Assembly (NCBI RefSeq): GCF_004801405.1
Contig: NZ_SSOB01000007.1
Span: 124,001-188,000, forward strand
Source of the DNA: Cohnella fermenti
GTDB lineage: Bacteria; Bacillota; Bacilli; Paenibacillales; Paenibacillaceae
Direction of reading: 5' to 3'
DNA length: 64,000 bases
How positions within the stretch are numbered: the stretch's first letter is position 1; each line of letters begins with the position of its first letter. A program made the translations under genes and the position numbers. The notes beneath the pieces are model-generated. The model was not told the origin of the DNA. It saw nothing but the letters and a program-made list of their open reading frames with translations, and did no database searches. Shown piece after piece: positions 33,357 to 41,604 of the stretch.

Positions 33357-34457
33357 ATGGCCGTCGTATGGCTTCTGACGGTGTTCGCGGGAGTCTACCT
33401 TGCGCAGCGGCTGGCGTTCCGTCTGTGGGGGGCGAAGGGAATCCGCTACGAGCGGTTCTTCAGCGAGCCGTACGTCTTCGCCGGACAGCGCGTTATCCTC
33501 AGCGAGCGGATCGCGAACGCCAAGCTGCTGCCGCTGCCGTGGATTCGGGTGGAGACGATGATGCCCTCCATGCTGCGCTTCGACAGCGCGGGCGAGAACG
33601 CGGAGATGCGGGTCAGCTCGGGGGCGCTGCTGCAGAACCATGCCAGCCTGTTCAGCATGTCTCCGTTCACGCGGGTTCTGCGCAAGCATGAGGTCGCCTG
33701 CGTGCGCCGCGGGATCTACCGGCTGTCGAGCGTGACCTGCACGGTCGGCGACGCGCTCGGGGGAAGCACGCTGACATTCGGCATGAACGCCGAGTGCGAG
33801 CTGACCGTGCTCCCGAGGCTCAAGGAGCCGGGGCAACTGCCCGTCTCCGTCCGCAAGTTCATGCAGAGCGTGCTTAGCATGAGCGAGGCTTTCCGCGAGG
33901 ATCATGAGCACGTGGCGGGAGTTCGCGACTATCGGAACGGCGATTCGATGAAGCAGGTGAATTGGAGCGCCACCGCCAAGACCGGCCGGCTGCTGGTGAA
34001 CAAGCGGGAGAGCATGACGGATAACGATCTGATCGTCATGCTGAACGCGGAGCTGATGGATGCGGACGCCAACCGGCGCGTCATGCCGGAAGTATTCGAG
34101 GATGCCGTCAGCTACGCCGCGTCGATCCTCCAATCGTTGATCGGGGGAGGAGGCAAGGCGGGGATTATCTTCAACGGCAAGGTCATCGGCCGCGATGAGG
34201 TGCCGCTAAGGATCGAGCCCCGATCCGGGCGGGAGCATCTGTTCCGGCTGCTTCACTTGATGGCCGTCTTCGAAGCGGAGGTGCGGCGAGAGCTGAGCTT
34301 CGTGCTGGAGGAGATGATCGCATCGGGCCTTCGGAACGCGAACCTGCTGCTGATTACCGCGTTCCTCACGCCGAAGCAGAAGCAACTGGTCGATCATCTG
34401 CGCCATGCCGGCAATCGGGTAGAGACACTTATTCTTTATCGGGAGGCGATCGCATGA
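33357..34457 (+). CDS. DUF58 protein, VWA-like
   Basis: 366 aa. An N-terminal membrane helix (~3-20) and a beta-rich region precede the DUF58 core, HVAGVRDYRNGDSMKQVNWSATAKTGRLLV (quoted in part: RDYRNGDSMKQVNWSATAKT), which contains the diagnostic R-D-Y-x-x-G-D...I/VNW-x-x-x-A/T pattern. DUF58 proteins carry a von Willebrand-like fold and pair with MoxR ATPases. It starts 6 nt after moxR with a weak ribosome site, so coupled translation is likely, and it overlaps the next gene by ATGA. Confidence 0.85.
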   Translation: MAVVWLLTVFAGVYLAQRLAFRLWGAKGIRYERFFSEPYVFAGQRVILSERIANAKLLPLPWIRVETMMPSMLRFDSAGENAEMRVSSGALLQNHASLFSMSPFTRVLRKHEVACVRRGIYRLSSVTCTVGDALGGSTLTFGMNAECELTVLPRLKEPGQLPVSVRKFMQSVLSMSEAFREDHEHVAGVRDYRNGDSMKQVNWSATAKTGRLLVNKRESMTDNDLIVMLNAELMDADANRRVMPEVFEDAVSYAASILQSLIGGGGKAGIIFNGKVIGRDEVPLRIEPRSGREHLFRLLHLMAVFEAEVRRELSFVLEEMIASGLRNANLLLITAFLTPKQKQLVDHLRHAGNRVETLILYREAIA

Positions 34458-35785
34458 AGGGGAACGCGTTCTTCGCCGCCGTTCCGCGCGCGATCGGTCA
34501 GTGGCTCGCCTGGCTTCCCGCAGCGGCAGCGCTTGCCGTGCTTGGCTCGTTCGGCTCGATCGGAAGCGGGATTGCCGCTGCGCTTGCTGCCGCGTTGTTC
34601 GGAGCCCTTCTGGCCTCCGTCCGGCGAATGCCGAGCTGGCTGGCTTATGCGGCCCTGCTCGCGGCAATCGCTCTGGTCTTCGTTCGGCTTGGCGCCCACT
34701 GGACGCTGCCGATTCTCTATTGGGGCGGGCTCGCCTGGGCCAGCCGGCGAAGCTTCCGCCCGGCGGCGATTCCCGCCATCGGCATCGCAACGAACGGCAT
34801 CGCGCTGATGGCCGTCTACTGGGAGCCGGAGCTTGGGCCGTATCGGGCGTTATTTATCGTCTCCGGGATCGTCTGGTTCGTTGTTACGGCGTTTGTCGTA
34901 CATAACGACATGATGGATTCCGCCGGCTTGCACGACGGCATTGTGACGCGAATCGTCTCCCGGGCCAGCCGTCGGTACCTTGCGTTGCTGCTGGCGGCGG
35001 TGCTGATCGTCTACCTGCTCACCGGCAACTTCCATCTCTGGAGCATAATCAAGGAGTTCCTCCGCGAGCACTGGCCGAAGTCGTCGCCCGCAGAGCCCGA
35101 GCCGAGCGCTTCGCTCGATGCCGACACACCCTCCTTCCCTGCGCTGCCGGAAGCCTCGCCGCCGGGAGCGTGGACGAAGTGGCTCGATTATGGAATGTAT
35201 GCATTGGGGGGGGTTATCGGCGGTTTCCTCATTTGGCTGATTGCGAAAAAACTGCTGCTGAACCGGGCATGGTGGCGCGAGGTGGCGGCGAGACTAAGCA
35301 AGCTTCTCTCCAAGCTGCTCCAGCGGCGAGAACCGCCGCCCGCGCCCGCTTATGTCGACGAGAAGGAGAGCCTGCTCGACATCGGCAAGTCGCTGCGCCA
35401 GGCGCAGTCGCGCTGGCTTCGACGCGGCGCGAACAAGCCGATCGGGCGGACCGAGTGGGAGAAGCTGACTTCGCGCGAGAAGGTGCGGCGGCTCTATCTC
35501 GATTCGGTGCTGCTGGCGACCGAAGCCGGCTACAAGCCGAGAGCGTCGGATACGCCGGCGGAGGCGCTGGAAGCGATCGAGCGGTGGGACGCGTCCCGGC
35601 CGTCCGGGGGTCCGGCGAAGGGCGCTTCGGGGAACGCGACCGGGCTCGGCGGCTGGCTGCGGCAGGCGCGGCTGCGGTTCGCCGAGCTGTACGGCCGAGT
35701 CCGTTACGCCGACAGCGAAGCGACGCCGGACGAGCTCGCGAAGCTGAGCGAGGAGTATCCGTGGGATTCGCGGCGTTGGCGTTGA
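34454..35785 (+). CDS. Polytopic membrane protein with C-terminal DUF4129-like domain
   Basis: 443 aa. Five or six hydrophobic segments in residues ~15-205, an extracytoplasmic Pro/Ser-rich loop (~215-245), another TM (~255-278), then a cytosolic domain ending YGRVRYADSEATPDEL, a DUF4129 signature. In related operons the third gene is a transglutaminase fused to DUF4129; the transglutaminase core (Cys-His-Asp) is missing here, so only the membrane and DUF4129 parts remain. It completes the MoxR-DUF58 operon, probably as the membrane platform. Confidence 0.75.
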   Translation: MKGNAFFAAVPRAIGQWLAWLPAAAALAVLGSFGSIGSGIAAALAAALFGALLASVRRMPSWLAYAALLAAIALVFVRLGAHWTLPILYWGGLAWASRRSFRPAAIPAIGIATNGIALMAVYWEPELGPYRALFIVSGIVWFVVTAFVVHNDMMDSAGLHDGIVTRIVSRASRRYLALLLAAVLIVYLLTGNFHLWSIIKEFLREHWPKSSPAEPEPSASLDADTPSFPALPEASPPGAWTKWLDYGMYALGGVIGGFLIWLIAKKLLLNRAWWREVAARLSKLLSKLLQRREPPPAPAYVDEKESLLDIGKSLRQAQSRWLRRGANKPIGRTEWEKLTSREKVRRLYLDSVLLATEAGYKPRASDTPAEALEAIERWDASRPSGGPAKGASGNATGLGGWLRQARLRFAELYGRVRYADSEATPDELAKLSEEYPWDSRRWR

Positions 35786-35885
35786 CAGAGGAACTCGAAG
35801 GCGGCGGCGGGACTTGTCTGCTGCGAGTCCGGCTTGCCGGGGCCGCGGCGGTGATAGAATCGGACTTGCAGAGGAGGGGGCCGGC

Positions 35886-36335
35886 ATGACGGCGACCATC
35901 GGAGAGCACGAGATCGTCTCGGTCCGGGTGTATAACTGTTCGCGGGAGCGGCTTTTCCGCGCTTGGACCGATGCGGCGGAGCTGGCTTTGTGGTGGGGGC
36001 CGGAAGGCTTCCGGAACGAGTTCCGGAAGTTCGATCCGACAGCGGGAGCGGAATGGCTGCTCGTGATGCGCGGTCCGGACGGAGCGGAGTACCCGCTTCG
36101 GTATGTGTTCGTCGAAGTGGCGCCGCCGGAGCGAATCGTGCTGAAGCATCCGCACGACGTTCACGAGTTCCGGCTCGCCGCAACCTTCGAGCAGTCAGAC
36201 GGGAGTACCCGCCTGACCTTCCGGCAGACGTTCGCCCACGCAGAGGAATTCGAGCGGGTCAAAGACTTTTGCGCCGCCGCCAACGAGCAGAACCTGGACC
36301 GGCTTGAACGGCTCGTGTCGGGGAACGGGCAATAG
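35886..36335 (+). CDS. SRPBCC/AHSA1-type protein
   Basis: 149 aa START-fold protein of the AHSA1 family (Activator of Hsp90 ATPase homologue). Visible features are VYNCSRERLFRAWTDAAELALWWGPEGF near the N-terminus (core FRAWTDAAELALWWGPEGF), VAPPERIVLKH and the C-terminal FERVKDFCAAANEQNLDRL helix. The family binds hydrophobic ligands in a deep pocket; most bacterial members have no defined role. ATG 35886 has GAGGAGGGGG upstream. It lies 100 nt after the MoxR operon with a weak -10 (TAGAAT) before it, so it may be independently expressed. Confidence 0.82.
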   Translation: MTATIGEHEIVSVRVYNCSRERLFRAWTDAAELALWWGPEGFRNEFRKFDPTAGAEWLLVMRGPDGAEYPLRYVFVEVAPPERIVLKHPHDVHEFRLAATFEQSDGSTRLTFRQTFAHAEEFERVKDFCAAANEQNLDRLERLVSGNGQ

Positions 36336-36463
36336 CGTAATAAAGCTAAGCGTTGGAAGAAGCCCAACCGGCCCGCCGCTCGCGGGTTGATTGAGCTAAC
36401 GGCACGTCAGGCGCACGCGACAGCCAGAAGCAAGCACGTCGCGAACGGACGTCCTCCGAACGA

Positions 36464-36821
36464 AAACGAAAAACCGCACACATCAGTCTCAAGCCGCCTC
36501 GATCCGCCGAATGAATGCGAAAAACTAAACACAATCAAGCCCAAGCCGCCTCGATCCGCCGAATGAATGCGAAAAACCGCACACGACCAACTCCGAATGG
36601 CCTCGCTCCGCATATCCAATCGCGCAAATCGCCAAAGTAAGCTCAACGAATGTGAAAAATCGCATACAATTGGCGCGGAGAGGGGGTACGAGAGGGAATG
36701 TGTGTGAAAAACCATATAAAATCGGCAGGTGGAGGGGGAACGGAGGGCTATAAGTGTGAAAAATCGCATAAAATCAGAAAATGAAGCGCTTACATAAGTT
36801 GGCGAATGTGAAAAATCACAT
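36464..36821 (+). repeat. Dyad array D: seven to eight dyads in two phased blocks
   Basis: Block 1: 36464, 36515, 36567 (intervals 51, 52; the spacer with CAAGCCGCCTCGATCCGCCG is repeated, so this is a recent tandem duplication). Block 2: 36650, 36702, 36754, 36806 (all intervals 52; spacers unrelated), ending with the perfect dyad ATGTGAAAAATCACAT. A decayed copy with intact ATG and CGCAT ends at 36597-36613, about one step before block 2. The array fills most of the 654-bp gap between convergent genes. Confidence 0.8.
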
Positions 36822-36888
36822 AAAATGGCCCTTCACTATTGCTGGCGGCGGCTACATGGCTCAATAACTGTCATAGCAACCAAACACA

Positions 36889-36928
36889 GAAAGGCCCCAT
36901 CTCGGCATCCCGCCGGCCGGGGCCTTTC
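36889..36928 (-). terminator. Terminator for the first flavin monooxygenase gene
   Basis: GAAAGGCCCC (36889-36898) pairs with GGGGCCTTTC (36919-36928). On the minus strand the stem is followed by TGTGTTTGG, a weak U-rich run. It lies about 60 nt past the stop of the minus-strand gene. Confidence 0.6.
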
Positions 36929-36989
36929 CCTGCAATTCGCCTAATGGCTGGATTGCCGCCGAGTGCCGCCGAGTGTCGCCGAGTGTCGC

Positions 36990-38342
36990 TCAGATTCGAT
37001 AGGCCGCCCCGGGGTGCGAATCCGCGAGCCGGGCCGTTCCCTTGCCGAACAGCCGCTCGCGAAGCGACGACTCCTCGTAGCGTTCCCGGAACATTCCCCG
37101 CTTCTGCAGCACCGGCACGACCTGGTCGACGAAGTCGCGATGCCCGCCCGGAAGCACGTACCTCTCCAGGTTGAACCCGTCGATGCCCGTCTCCTCGACC
37201 CAATATTGCATCCGATCCGCGATCTCGTCCGCCGTTCCCGCGATCGTAATGCCGCGGAACTCCTTGCTCGCGAAGTTGTCCATGACGTCGCGCACCGTCT
37301 GCACGGAGCCGCTGTGCTTCGTGTACCTCTCCGTATGGCTGAGGCCCTGCTCCGTCTTCACATTGACGAACGGGGCGTCCGGGTCCAGCGCCGCAAGATC
37401 GATGCCGGTCGAATTCTCGTAGGTAAGCAGCGCCGCCTCCCGGCTTGCGTATGCCCGGTAAGACTCCAGCTTGCGCTGCGCCTCCTCCTTCGTGCGGCCG
37501 ACGACGGCGGAGAGGCCGGTGAAGATCTTGATCTCCTCCGGACCGCGCCCGAACGCGGCCGCCCTGCGACGAATGTCGAGCACCTGAGCCCTCAGCGCTT
37601 CTACGGTCGGCGCCTTCAGGAACACCCCTTCCGCGTGCTTGGCCGCGAAGTCGCGCCCCCGTTCGGAGCTCCCCGCCTGGAAAATCACCGGAGTGCGCTG
37701 AACGGAAGGTTCGCTGGAGTGAGCCCCCTTCATTCGATAATGGCGTCCTTCGTGCTCGACGATGCGCACCTTCGAGGAGTCGGCGTAATAGCGCCGCTGC
37801 TTGTCGCCGACGACCGCATCGTCCGCCCAGCTTCCCTCGAACAGCTTGTAGCTGGCTTCCATGAATTCCTCGGCCTGCTCGTAGCGCTCGTCATGGGGCA
37901 GGATGCCGTCCCGGCCGAACGCCTCCGCGCCGCTGATGCCGCCCGTGGCGACGACGTTCCAGCCGATGCGGCCGCCCGTCAAGTGATCGAGCGTCGAGAA
38001 GCGGCGCGCGTTCGGATAGGGCAGTTCATAGACGGGAGAAGCCGTCGTGACGAAGGCCAGATGCTTCGTCGCCGCCGCCAGCGCCGGGATGAGCAGCATC
38101 GGGTCGTTCGATGGCGCATACACCGCCTCGCGGTAGGACAGCTCCCTCTTTTGATTAGGATACCCATAGGAATCCGCGAAGAACATAAAGTCGAACAAGC
38201 CGCGTTCCAGAAGCTGAGCCAGCTCGATCCAGAAGCTCAGCTCCTTGTACCGGTAAGACTCGTTGTCGGGATGCGCCCACAGCCCTTGGGTCATCTGATT
38301 AAGCGTATTGATGTCGAAGATGCCTAAATGGATTTTTCTCAC
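36990..38342 (-). CDS. NtaA/DszA-type FMN-dependent monooxygenase (LLM class), copy 1
   Basis: 450 aa luciferase-like TIM-barrel flavoprotein of the nitrilotriacetate monooxygenase group (NtaA, DszA, SnaA, YtnJ, YxeK). Typical segments: LWAHPDNESYRY, LLERGLFDFMFFADSYGY, ARRFSTLDHLTGGRIGWNVV, PVIFQAGSSERGR and IQYW-like MQYWVEETGIDGFN. It uses FMNH2 from a separate reductase plus O2. GTG 38342 has a textbook site (GGAAGGAAGG, 8 nt away), giving MRKIHLGIFDIN, the same N-terminus as the paralogue at 47496. It lies downstream of the LysR gene on the same strand. C-S or C-N bond oxidation in sulfur scavenging is the inferred role. Confidence 0.9.
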   Translation of the reverse strand: MRKIHLGIFDINTLNQMTQGLWAHPDNESYRYKELSFWIELAQLLERGLFDFMFFADSYGYPNQKRELSYREAVYAPSNDPMLLIPALAAATKHLAFVTTASPVYELPYPNARRFSTLDHLTGGRIGWNVVATGGISGAEAFGRDGILPHDERYEQAEEFMEASYKLFEGSWADDAVVGDKQRRYYADSSKVRIVEHEGRHYRMKGAHSSEPSVQRTPVIFQAGSSERGRDFAAKHAEGVFLKAPTVEALRAQVLDIRRRAAAFGRGPEEIKIFTGLSAVVGRTKEEAQRKLESYRAYASREAALLTYENSTGIDLAALDPDAPFVNVKTEQGLSHTERYTKHSGSVQTVRDVMDNFASKEFRGITIAGTADEIADRMQYWVEETGIDGFNLERYVLPGGHRDFVDQVVPVLQKRGMFRERYEESSLRERLFGKGTARLADSHPGAAYRI

Positions 38343-38505
38343 CGCGTATGCCTTCCTTCCGTCGCCATATTCCGGTTCGCTCATCGGAATTAATGCCTTT
38401 ATCTAGAGAGGATAGTGGAGCGCGGCCGGAAAGTACAATAGAAAAAAGTGAAGCCGGAATTAGGCAATAGTAAAGTTCCCCGAGCAAAGTCCCCGGCGTT
38501 AACGT

Positions 38506-39393
38506 TTAGAGTCGGGAATAGAACCGCTTGATCTCCTCGACGAGCTCTTGGCTGATTCGGCTCATGGACGCGGTGTTGCGGCGGGTCAGAATTCCGAGCG
38601 AAGGCCCGTCCAGCAAGTCCGCGACATCCTTGACGACGACGCCCGGAATCGGGGGCGCAATCGCGACGACGGGAGCCAGCGCGATGCCCAGCTTCGCCTG
38701 CACGTAATACTTGAGCGCCGTAATGCCCGCCACCTCGATGCTGCTCTGGCGCAGCTTGCCGATCTGCTTCGTGATCATCTCCTCGATCCGGATGCGGAAG
38801 GCGCAGGAGCCGGGCGTGAACAGGAACTTCTCGTTCTTCAGGTCCTGCAGCCGGATAAGGTCTCTTGCCGCGAGCGGGTGATCGTCCGGAACGATCAGCT
38901 TGAACGTCTCCTTCAGCAGCGGATGGAACTCCAGCTCCAGATGAGGCTCCGGCTGGTTGCACAGCGCCAGGTCGATCCGATCCTCGAGCAGCAAGCCCGC
39001 CAGCTCCCGGGTCGTTCCGATCGTTACCTTCGTTTGCACCTTTGTTTTCTGCCGGGTGAAGGCGGCGAGAATCTCCGGCACGCGGTTGCTGGCCGACGGC
39101 TCCGACGCGCCGAAGCGGATCAGGCCGGCGTCCCCGAGGAGGAAGTCGCTGAGCGCGACGTTCAGATCGTCGTATTCGCGCAGCAGCGTGTCGGCCCGCT
39201 CGTGGAACAGGCGCCCCGCGGTCGTCAGCGTAATTGTTTTGCCGCGCTCGAACAGCTTGACGCCCAGCTCCTCCTCGAGCTTCTTGATCTGAATCGTAAT
39301 CGTCGGCTGGGAATATTGGAGCGCCTCTGCCGCCCGTTGGAAGTTGCCGAGCTTCACGATCGTCTGGAAGGTCTTGATAAGTCGAATCTCCAC
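38506..39393 (-). CDS. LysR-family transcriptional regulator
   Basis: 295 aa: winged HTH (residues ~1-60; FQRAAEALQYSQPTITIQIKKLEEELGVKLF) with motif core AAEALQYSQPTITIQIKKLE, then a two-lobed effector domain starting near 90. Start GTG 39393 has GAGAGGGG 8 nt upstream. It is divergent from the AhpD-like gene and the long plus-strand sulfur operon and precedes monooxygenase copy 1 on its own strand, the position of a local activator for both. By analogy to YtlI/CysL-type regulators of sulfur genes its ligand may be a sulfur intermediate such as O-acetylserine. Confidence 0.9.
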   Translation of the reverse strand: MEIRLIKTFQTIVKLGNFQRAAEALQYSQPTITIQIKKLEEELGVKLFERGKTITLTTAGRLFHERADTLLREYDDLNVALSDFLLGDAGLIRFGASEPSASNRVPEILAAFTRQKTKVQTKVTIGTTRELAGLLLEDRIDLALCNQPEPHLELEFHPLLKETFKLIVPDDHPLAARDLIRLQDLKNEKFLFTPGSCAFRIRIEEMITKQIGKLRQSSIEVAGITALKYYVQAKLGIALAPVVAIAPPIPGVVVKDVADLLDGPSLGILTRRNTASMSRISQELVEEIKRFYSRL

Positions 39394-39560
39394 GGGCGAC
39401 GCCCCTCTCGAATGCTCGAATTAAATATTTATAAATCGCGGCTTTACAGATATCAATTATACAACCCGCTTCTTATCCTCTATTATACAGACAAGATATC
39501 CAATAATCCAAGCGGATTACAATGAATTAAATTATCCCTGGAAAAAGCGAGGTTCTCCCC
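39394..39560. promoter_or_regulatory. AT-rich divergent control region between LysR and the sulfur operon
   Basis: This 167-bp gap is much more AT-rich than its surroundings. It contains the perfect palindrome ATTTATAAAT (39427-39436) and TATTAT and TTATAC elements that could serve a plus-strand promoter. LysR-type activators bind such T-N11-A sites between divergent genes. No single promoter stands out clearly enough to fix a start. Confidence 0.5.
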
Positions 39561-40253
39561 ATGAGCGAAACTGCCAGCCAGCCCCAAACGTCCCAAACGA
39601 ACGCAAGCCTGTACGCCCGCCACTCGCCGAGCTTCTCGGCCAAGCTGTTCCCCTTCGCCCCCGAAGGATTCAAGGCGTTCGGCGAATTCAACGTCAAGGC
39701 GCTTGCCGCAGGCGCCCTCTCCGTCAAGACGAAGGAGCTGATCGCGGTCGCCGTCGCCCACATCACGGGCTGCCCGTATTGCATCGAAGCGCATGTCGGC
39801 AAGTCCAAGGCCGAACAAGCCTCCTTCGAGGAGATCTTCGAAGCGGTGACCGTCGCAGCCGCCGTCAAGGCCCATTCCGCCTTCTTCAACGCCACGAACG
39901 CGCTGCGGGTGTACGAAGGCAGCCAGCAGCCGGACCTCGTTCCGCTCGCCAACATCGAGCTGGCCGAGAAGCTCGAAGATGTCAACGAGGACCTGTACAG
40001 CAGCTTCCACGAATTCCTCCACAAGTCGCTGGTCGGCGGCCGCCTCTCCGCGAAGGAGAAGCTGCTGATCGCGGTCGGCTCCGCCCTGGTCGAAGGCAGC
40101 GCCTATTCGATCGAAGTGTTCACGCGCCGGGCGAAGGAAGAGGGCATCTCGATCGAGGAGCTCGCCGAGACGACGCTTGTCGCCACCGTGCTGAAGGCCG
40201 GCTCCGCCATGGCGCATCGCGTGAACGCCTTGCAGGCGTTCGAGAGAGAGTAA
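39561..40253 (+). CDS. AhpD-like protein with two carboxymuconolactone decarboxylase domains
   Basis: 230 aa, two tandem CMD/AhpD repeats. Repeat 1 (~50-110) keeps the redox motif CPYCIEAH (CxxC plus His), expected to support disulfide or peroxidase chemistry. Repeat 2 (~155-220) reads EGSAYSIEVFTRRA: both cysteines and the His are gone, so it is structural. First gene of the plus-strand run, 5 nt before the amidohydrolase. AhpD-type proteins accompany several sulfur and flavin-oxidase operons, possibly handling peroxide from uncoupled monooxygenases; that is inference. Confidence 0.85.
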   Translation: MSETASQPQTSQTNASLYARHSPSFSAKLFPFAPEGFKAFGEFNVKALAAGALSVKTKELIAVAVAHITGCPYCIEAHVGKSKAEQASFEEIFEAVTVAAAVKAHSAFFNATNALRVYEGSQQPDLVPLANIELAEKLEDVNEDLYSSFHEFLHKSLVGGRLSAKEKLLIAVGSALVEGSAYSIEVFTRRAKEEGISIEELAETTLVATVLKAGSAMAHRVNALQAFERE

Positions 40254-40258
40254 CGGCC

Positions 40259-41455
40259 ATGGCAGAACCGCTCAATGCCTATCCGGAAGAATGGCCGGAC
40301 GGCCTCGCCGAGCAGCTTGTCGCCTGGAGAAGACATCTGCATCGTCATCCCGAGCTGAGCTTCCGGGAGACGAACACTGCGGCGTTCGTGGAAGCGACGC
40401 TGCGCAGCATCGACGGCGGCCTGGAGATCAGCCGCCCTGCTCCGACCAGCGTCGTGGCGCGGCTGATCGGCGCCAAGCCGGGCCGGACGCTCGCCTTGCG
40501 CGCGGATATCGACGCGCTCCCCATTCAGGAGGAGAGCGGCCTGGAATTCGCCTCCGAGGTGTCCGGCGTCATGCACGCGTGCGGCCACGACGGCCATACG
40601 GCGATGCTGCTTGCCGCCGTCCGCCTGCTCTCCTCTCGCCGGGATCGGCTTCATGGCGAGATTCGATTTATTTTCCAACATGCGGAGGAACTGCCTCCCG
40701 GCGGGGCGATCGAGCTTGTCGAAGCGGGCGTCATGGACGGCGTCGATTGGGTGTTCGGCGAGCATCTGGCTTCTCAACTGCCGCTCGGACAGATCGGCGT
40801 CGTCTACGGCGACATGGCCGCTTCCCCGGACAACTTCACAATCACGGTGAAGGGGTACGGGGGCCATGCCGGCTTCCCTCATCGGGCGGTCGATACGATC
40901 GCCGTCGGGGCGCAGATCGTCGCGAACGCGCAGCATATCGTCTCCCGCTGCACGAACCCGCTCGACCGGCTTGTCGTGTCCATCACGCAGTTCACGGCCG
41001 GCGCTTCGCATAACGTCATCCCCGACACGGCCGTGCTCAAGGGCACGGTGCGCAGCTTCGGTGAGCAGGTCCGCCAGGACGCGCGGGAGCAGCTGCTTCG
41101 CATCGTTCAGGGAATTGCGGCCGCGCACGGCGCCGAATTCGAGTTCGATTATGTGCTCGGCTACAAGCCGGTTGTCAACGACGAGGCGCTCACCCGCATT
41201 CTCGAGGAAGCCGCCGTGGAACTGGTCGGTCGGGATGCCGTCGTCCGCACGCCGCCGGGGATGAGCGGGGAAGACTTCTCCGCCTATCAGCAGAAGGCGC
41301 CGGGAACATTCGTCAACATCGGGGCCGGCAATCCCGCGAGAGGAATCGTCTTCCCTCACCACCACCCGAAGTTCGCCTTCGACGAAGACGCGCTGCCTAT
41401 CGGGGTGCAGCTGTTCGTCCGCGCCGCGGAGAAGCTGCTGGAGTGGGATACGTGA
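40259..41455 (+). CDS. M20-family amidohydrolase (N-acyl amino acid deacylase type)
   Basis: 398 aa metallopeptidase-fold deacylase. The family motifs are intact: RHLHRHPELSFRE, LRADIDALPIQEE, MHACGHDGHTAM, FQHAEELPPGGA and the dimerisation domain HAGFPHRAVD. In B. subtilis YtnL and YxeP are M20 enzymes that remove N-acetyl groups from S-modified cysteines before or after monooxygenation. The same gene combination here (LysR, M20, NtaA-type oxygenases, ABC importer) argues for N-acyl S-alkyl-cysteine as substrate. Start ATG 40259; the frame is open further upstream within the preceding gene but has no start with a site there. Confidence 0.88.
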   Translation: MAEPLNAYPEEWPDGLAEQLVAWRRHLHRHPELSFRETNTAAFVEATLRSIDGGLEISRPAPTSVVARLIGAKPGRTLALRADIDALPIQEESGLEFASEVSGVMHACGHDGHTAMLLAAVRLLSSRRDRLHGEIRFIFQHAEELPPGGAIELVEAGVMDGVDWVFGEHLASQLPLGQIGVVYGDMAASPDNFTITVKGYGGHAGFPHRAVDTIAVGAQIVANAQHIVSRCTNPLDRLVVSITQFTAGASHNVIPDTAVLKGTVRSFGEQVRQDAREQLLRIVQGIAAAHGAEFEFDYVLGYKPVVNDEALTRILEEAAVELVGRDAVVRTPPGMSGEDFSAYQQKAPGTFVNIGAGNPARGIVFPHHHPKFAFDEDALPIGVQLFVRAAEKLLEWDT

Positions 41456-41533
41456 GCGGCGGGTCAGCCATTATTATTTTTAAACTCCATTATTAAAAGG
41501 ATTTAATGTACAAGAAGAACGGATTCGGATATA

Positions 41534-41581
41534 GTTAAAGTCATTAATCCGATAATACAAGTTGGAATTATTGACTTTAAC
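41534..41581 (+). promoter_or_regulatory. Long inverted repeat before the binding-protein gene
   Basis: GTTAAAGTCATTAAT (41534-41548) is the inverse of ATTATTGACTTTAAC (41567-41581) at 14 of 15 positions, with an 18-nt loop, ending about 10 nt before the ribosome site AGGGGAG. It could act as a protein operator or as an RNA hairpin limiting expression of the transporter. No known riboswitch consensus is present. The whole gap 41456-41604 is AT-rich. Confidence 0.6.
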
Positions 41582-41604
41582 AAAAAGAATAGGGGAGACA
41601 TGAG

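Noticed and set aside
37163..38167. Separate gene for nitrilotriacetate degradation
   Set aside because: NtaA-type similarity is shared by many organosulfur monooxygenases; the neighbours point to sulfur compounds, so the nitrilotriacetate name should not be taken as substrate.
39779..40258. 160-codon upstream extension of the M20 amidohydrolase
   Set aside because: It overlaps the AhpD-like gene in another frame; the conserved amidohydrolase begins at ATG 40259.
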